From contig NZ_JASJPW010000001.1 of NCBI RefSeq assembly GCF_030052995.1, positions 423,501 through 487,500 of the forward strand: a stretch of DNA of 64,000 bases. The letters run 5' to 3'. The notes below the pieces were generated by a model. It was not told the DNA's origin and searched no databases. It worked only from the letters and a program-made list of their open reading frames with translations. Made by a program: the position numbers and the translations under genes. Position 1 is the first letter of the stretch; every line of letters begins with the position of its first letter. Positions 59,231 to 64,000 of this stretch are shown here, piece after piece. The stretch is from Gemmobacter sp. 24YEA27 (GTDB taxonomy: Bacteria > Pseudomonadota > Alphaproteobacteria > Rhodobacterales > Rhodobacteraceae).

Positions 59231-59958
59231 GGCTGATACATGCGGCGCGCACCGCCGGGCTCGCTCGTATAGGCAGCGGCCAGCCGCGTGGGATCGGCGA
59301 CAGCAAAGCCCGTGTCGGTCAACCCGAGCGGATCGGTCACGAAGGTGCGCACCGCTTCGGGGAGTGGAAGACCGGCAGCGCCTTCGATCACGGCTCCGAG
59401 CACATCGGTCGAGAGCGAATAGTGCCATGCCGTGCCGGGGGCGAACAGCAGCGGGACCGAACCGACGCGCCGGACATTCTCGTCCAGCGTCAGGTCGGAG
59501 AGGTCCATGCCGTCCGATACGCCAGCCCGATGATAGGGACCTTCCGCCGGCTCGAAGAAGCCATAAGCCTCGCCCGGTGCATAGTAGAGCGGCACATAGG
59601 CTTCTGCCGTCACCGCCCCCCGGTTCTGCGACCAGTTCCTGGCGAACCGGCGCACGGCATCATAGCCACCCTGGTATCCGAACCCACGCAGTTCCTCGAA
59701 GATGCGGATCAACGTCAGCCGTTCCCGCGCGGGCTTGTTCGCATTGGACGACAGAAACTGTTCGAGCTGCCCCTGCCAGGGACCAATCCGCGGCATCGGC
59801 TGACGCTCACGCTCGTAACTGAAGTCCGTCTCATCCGTCCGCAGGATCTTGCGCACTGTGTTCCGTGACACGTGCAGTTCTCGCACGATCTTCTTCATCG
59901 ACCAGCCCTGAACGTAGAAGGCCCGCCGCTCTCGCGCGATCGTATCCACCCGCTTCAT
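59035..59958 (-). CDS. Mosaic open frame: IS21 IstA + serine hydrolase + serine recombinase pieces
   Basis: A single 307-codon frame joins three unrelated parts. Residues 1 to about 130: IS21 IstA N-terminus (FYVQGWSMKKIVRELHVSRN-type helix-turn-helix, ending YYAPGEAY). About 131-240: piece of a β-lactamase-type serine hydrolase (LLFAPGTAWHYSLSTDVLGA and DPLGLTDTGF) without its SxxK nucleophile. About 245-307: recombinase coiled region. No part is complete. It is probably a junk fusion formed by successive rearrangements; whether it is expressed is unknown. Confidence 0.6.
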   Translation of the reverse strand: MKRVDTIARERRAFYVQGWSMKKIVRELHVSRNTVRKILRTDETDFSYERERQPMPRIGPWQGQLEQFLSSNANKPARERLTLIRIFEELRGFGYQGGYDAVRRFARNWSQNRGAVTAEAYVPLYYAPGEAYGFFEPAEGPYHRAGVSDGMDLSDLTLDENVRRVGSVPLLFAPGTAWHYSLSTDVLGAVIEGAAGLPLPEAVRTFVTDPLGLTDTGFAVADPTRLAAAYTSEPGGARRMYQPSMKPRMDELERQKADIITRMAEAPADMPDVHPNVAANYSRNVVRFAEALNDPDGGREAAEASPR

Positions 59959-59984
59959 CCCCCCCTCCGTTCGCTGCCTCGCAA

Positions 59985-60062
59985 CGAACGGTCTGACAGA
60001 ACCTAAGGGGGGGCAAAATTGGACGCCGATACCCCGCATTAGGGGTCAATTTTGCACGCCGA
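59985..60062 (-). repeat. IS21-type terminal repeats (left end, interrupted)
   Basis: On the minus strand CGGCGTGCAAAATTGACCCC and CGGCGTCCAATTTTGCCCCC lie in tandem upstream of istA, the repeated transposase-binding sites typical of IS21-family ends. The outermost bases TGTGTTTCGG are found on the far side of the inserted IS3 element at 61276-61285. Confidence 0.65.
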
Positions 60063-60088
60063 TGTAATGACCCATCAGTTTCTGCTCA
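60063..60088 (+). repeat. Left terminal inverted repeat of the IS3 element
   Basis: TGTAATGACCCATCAGTTTC followed by TGCTCA; it pairs, with a few mismatches and one gap, with the right end at 61249-61275. Confidence 0.8.
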
Positions 60089-60090
60089 AG

Positions 60091-60912
60091 TTAAGCCGCT
60101 AAGGCGAATGCCTGTGCTGGCGTTTTCATCTTCAGCGCCTGATGCGGGCGCTGATGGTTGTAGAAGCCGATCCATTCACCGATCGCGCGGGCGGCGTGCT
60201 GGATGCTGTCGAAGCGCTGGCGATGGACGCATTGCTCCTTCAGCGTCCGGATCACGCGCTCGACCATGCCATTTTGTTGCGGGCAATGCGGAGTGATGAA
60301 CTCCTGCTTCAGCCCGTAGCCGCGCACCAAACCCGTGAACTTGCGACTGGTGAAGACCAGACCATTGTCCGACCGCAGCAGGAATGGCTCTGGCACCCGG
60401 CCGAGGGTGCCGAACCGGGTGATCAGCGCATGCTCCAGCGCACTGGCGGCCGTCGTGGCCTTGCCGGATCGGGACAGGTGCCAGCCGAGCAGTTCGCGTG
60501 TGTGGCAGTCGATGACGAGGGCAAGGGTAGTCCAGCCGTCGCGCCCGGCCCAGACCCGGCACATGTCGGTCGACCACCGCTCGTTCGGCGCGGCGGCCAC
60601 CGAAGGGATCGCTTCGATCCGCGGTCGCATGCCCAGAACCCGCTTGCGGACCTGCCAGCCCTTGAGCCGGAAGATCCGCTGAACCGTGTTCTTGTTGAAC
60701 CCCAGCAGCCAGGCGACCGTGCGGTAGCCGAAGGACGGATTGCTCTCGATCATCGCTTTGATCGGTTCGGCGAAGCGCGCTGCGATCTTCGGCGCCCCCT
60801 TCGTCGGCAGATAGTAGACCGTGCGCCGCGGGACGCCAAACCAGGCGCAGAGTTTCGTCAGCGGCACGGCAAACCCTTCCGCGAGCAGGCCCCGGTGAAT
60901 GCTGCGGATCAT
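60091..60912 (-). CDS. IS3-family transposase OrfB (DDE catalytic subunit)
   Basis: A 273-residue integrase-fold transposase. The catalytic triad is visible as Asp in RWSTDMCRVW, Asp in LLRSDNGLVF and Glu in QQNGMVERVIRTLKEQ; the N-terminal HTH_21-like part precedes it. The ATG overlaps the orfA stop as ATGA, so it may be made by coupling or by ribosomal frameshift as an OrfAB fusion. Confidence 0.92.
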   Translation of the reverse strand: MIRSIHRGLLAEGFAVPLTKLCAWFGVPRRTVYYLPTKGAPKIAARFAEPIKAMIESNPSFGYRTVAWLLGFNKNTVQRIFRLKGWQVRKRVLGMRPRIEAIPSVAAAPNERWSTDMCRVWAGRDGWTTLALVIDCHTRELLGWHLSRSGKATTAASALEHALITRFGTLGRVPEPFLLRSDNGLVFTSRKFTGLVRGYGLKQEFITPHCPQQNGMVERVIRTLKEQCVHRQRFDSIQHAARAIGEWIGFYNHQRPHQALKMKTPAQAFALAA

Positions 60913-61226
60913 TTCTCGTCCTGAGCATCCAGCAGGGCCTGGAACTTTTTTCGCGCACGCAGCTCCAGCATCGCCTCGCCATAGGCCTCCTGCAGGTCCT
61001 TCAGCTGCTTCTCGTATTGCTCCCGGATGTCGAGCGGGTTCGCCCGCAGAGAATTCTCCATCCCGCGCTTCGCGTCATCGACCCAACCCTCGATCTCCGA
61101 GGGCGACAGATCAGACGACCGGCTCGCCTCCGCAACGGTCGTCTTGCCTTGAATGATCTCGATCACCAGCGCTGTCTTGCGCTTCGCGGTCCACCGTTTG
61201 ACGCCGTCTTCCATACTCACACTCAT
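60909..61226 (-). CDS. IS3-family OrfA (DNA-binding subunit, DUF1153-like)
   Basis: A 105-residue protein with an N-terminal helix-turn-helix (KRWTAKRKTALVIEIIQGKT) and DLSPSEIEGWVDDAKRGM, followed by a long coiled coil (REQYEKQLKDLQEAYGEAM) of the kind used for OrfA/OrfAB multimers. It recognises the element ends and regulates OrfB. Confidence 0.85.
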   Translation of the reverse strand: MSVSMEDGVKRWTAKRKTALVIEIIQGKTTVAEASRSSDLSPSEIEGWVDDAKRGMENSLRANPLDIREQYEKQLKDLQEAYGEAMLELRARKKFQALLDAQDEK

Positions 61227-61248
61227 TGCTACCTGTCTCCTTATAGCA

Positions 61249-61275
61249 TGAGCAGAAGTTCAGTGGGGCGTTACA
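61249..61275 (-). repeat. Right terminal inverted repeat of the IS3 element
   Basis: On the minus strand TGTAACGCCCCACTGAACTT followed by CTGCTCA mirrors the left end. The CCGA target duplication follows immediately outside. Confidence 0.8.
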
Positions 61276-61431
61276 CCGAAACACACTGAACGAGGCCGAC
61301 CGACTGCTCAGGGCCGGTGCAGCCTATCACGCGTGCGAGAAGCTCATACTTACGGGCGCACGCGCTCCCGCGTAGCGCAATGTGAGCGGCTTCGGCCCGG
61401 AACGACCGATATTCCACCTATCCCAAAACAG

Positions 61432-61453
61432 AAAAGGCCGCCTTGTGGCGGCC
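61432..61453 (-). terminator. Rho-independent terminator of the rrn operon
   Basis: On the minus strand GGCCGCC-ACAA-GGCGGCC is followed by TTTT, 46 bases beyond the tRNA-fMet 3' end. The IS3/IS21 debris begins about 150 bases further on. Confidence 0.8.
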
Positions 61454-61498
61454 TAAGCGTCTGATCACACTTGGATTTCGATTGATTTATGACAGAAC

Positions 61499-61575
<77 letters not shown>

Positions 61576-61642
61576 GCCGTTATCCCCTCGGGGTTAGTAT
61601 GAGGGGATTTGTATCGTATTGGAGAGAGAAGTCTCTGATCAG

Positions 61643-61758
61643 GTTTGGCGGTTACCTACTCTCCCACGTCTTGAGACGCAGTACCATTGGCGTAGAGGCC
61701 CTTAACGGCCGAGTTCGGGATGGGATCGGGTGTTTAGCCACCACTATGACCACCAAAC
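61643..61758 (-). rRNA. rrf: 5S ribosomal RNA
   Basis: The minus strand reads GTTTGGTGGTCATAGTGGTG at the 5' end, has the conserved CCCGATCCCATCCCGAACTC block, and ends in GTAACCGCCAAAC, which pairs with the start. Length is about 116 nt. Confidence 0.95.
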
Positions 61759-61880
61759 CGGAACAGAGACTTGCGGATTTGATCCGCGAACATCGATGTA
61801 TTGTTCAGGTCTGTACGACTTTTGGTGCTTGTATATGGCTGTCTGTCGGTTAGCGAAGGTTTATGCCTTGCTTTTACCGG

Positions 61881-64000
<2,120 letters not shown>

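Larger units (their letters stand above)
60063..61275 (-). mobile_element. Intact IS3-family insertion sequence (1213 bp)
   Basis: The element is bounded by imperfect inverted repeats beginning TGTAATGACCCA at the left and TGTAACGCCCCA (reverse complement) at the right, both continuing to TTCTGCTCA. The flanking bases CCGA at 60059-60062 and 61276-61279 form a 4-bp target duplication. It carries orfA and orfB, both open, so it is probably still functional or was until recently. Confidence 0.88.

Overview
The window looks like chromosome from an alphaproteobacterium of the Rhodobacteraceae (Rhodobacter/Paracoccus-like). It is GC-rich with strongly G/C-ended codons. It carries the family-typical regB | senC-regA-hvrA redox cluster, a petABC bc1 operon, a Rhodobacter-type porin, a TIGR02302-type protein, Hint-domain and DUF3576 proteins, and an rrn operon ending in 23S-5S-tRNA-fMet. 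No species can be named from the sequence alone.

Layout. 0-17 kb: Hint-domain protein (5' end cut off), plsC-ftsX-ftsE, a zinc-ribbon membrane protein, a TIGR02302 protein, lysA with two tiny lipoproteins and argH, a TlpA thioredoxin, an IS5-type remnant, xth, two candidate small RNAs, an OmpR-type regulator, ribA, an L,D-transpeptidase and yggS. 16-30 kb: porin, DUF3576 lipoprotein, leuS-lptE-holA, GNAT-dapE, a lipoprotein hydrolase, hslV-DUF2157-hslU, a spermidine-synthase-like protein and trxA. 29-40 kb: a tightly overlapped tsaE-amgK-murU-addB-addA operon, aroC and a TerC protein. 40-48 kb: a TPP riboswitch with thiBPQ, petABC, a glutathione transferase, rpmJ and tRNA-Val. 48-57 kb: an N-formylglutamate amidohydrolase, hvrA, regA, senC, regB, a PAS protein, a DUF481 outer-membrane protein, a LysR regulator and an SH3 protein. 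57.9-61.4 kb: a graveyard of mobile-element fragments carrying one intact IS3 element. 61.4-64 kb: the 3' end of an rrn operon on the minus strand.

How genes work together. ThiBPQ imports thiamine under TPP-riboswitch control. RegB senses redox state and phosphorylates RegA; SenC (copper chaperone) and HvrA (H-NS-like) are encoded beside them. PetABC is the respiratory/photosynthetic bc1 complex. AddAB repairs double-strand breaks and is co-transcribed with cell-wall recycling (AmgK, MurU) and t6A (TsaE) genes. HslUV is an ATP-dependent protease.

Most notable observations: (1) six genes (ftsE, ribA, aroC, petA, the formylglutamate amidohydrolase and the PAS protein) are each broken by the apparent loss of one base in a G or C run, a pattern better explained by sequencing error than biology; (2) a 13-base identical element and matching hairpin lie about 30 bases upstream of two unrelated outer-membrane protein genes; (3) two adjacent small-RNA-like units share a 15-base anti-Shine-Dalgarno-rich motif; (4) one open frame fuses pieces of IS21 IstA, a serine hydrolase and a serine recombinase; (5) an intact IS3 element with a 4-bp target duplication sits inside the tip of an IS21-type element; (6) a LysR gene appears to start at AUA. 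I found no CRISPR array, no prophage and no clear novel defence system.
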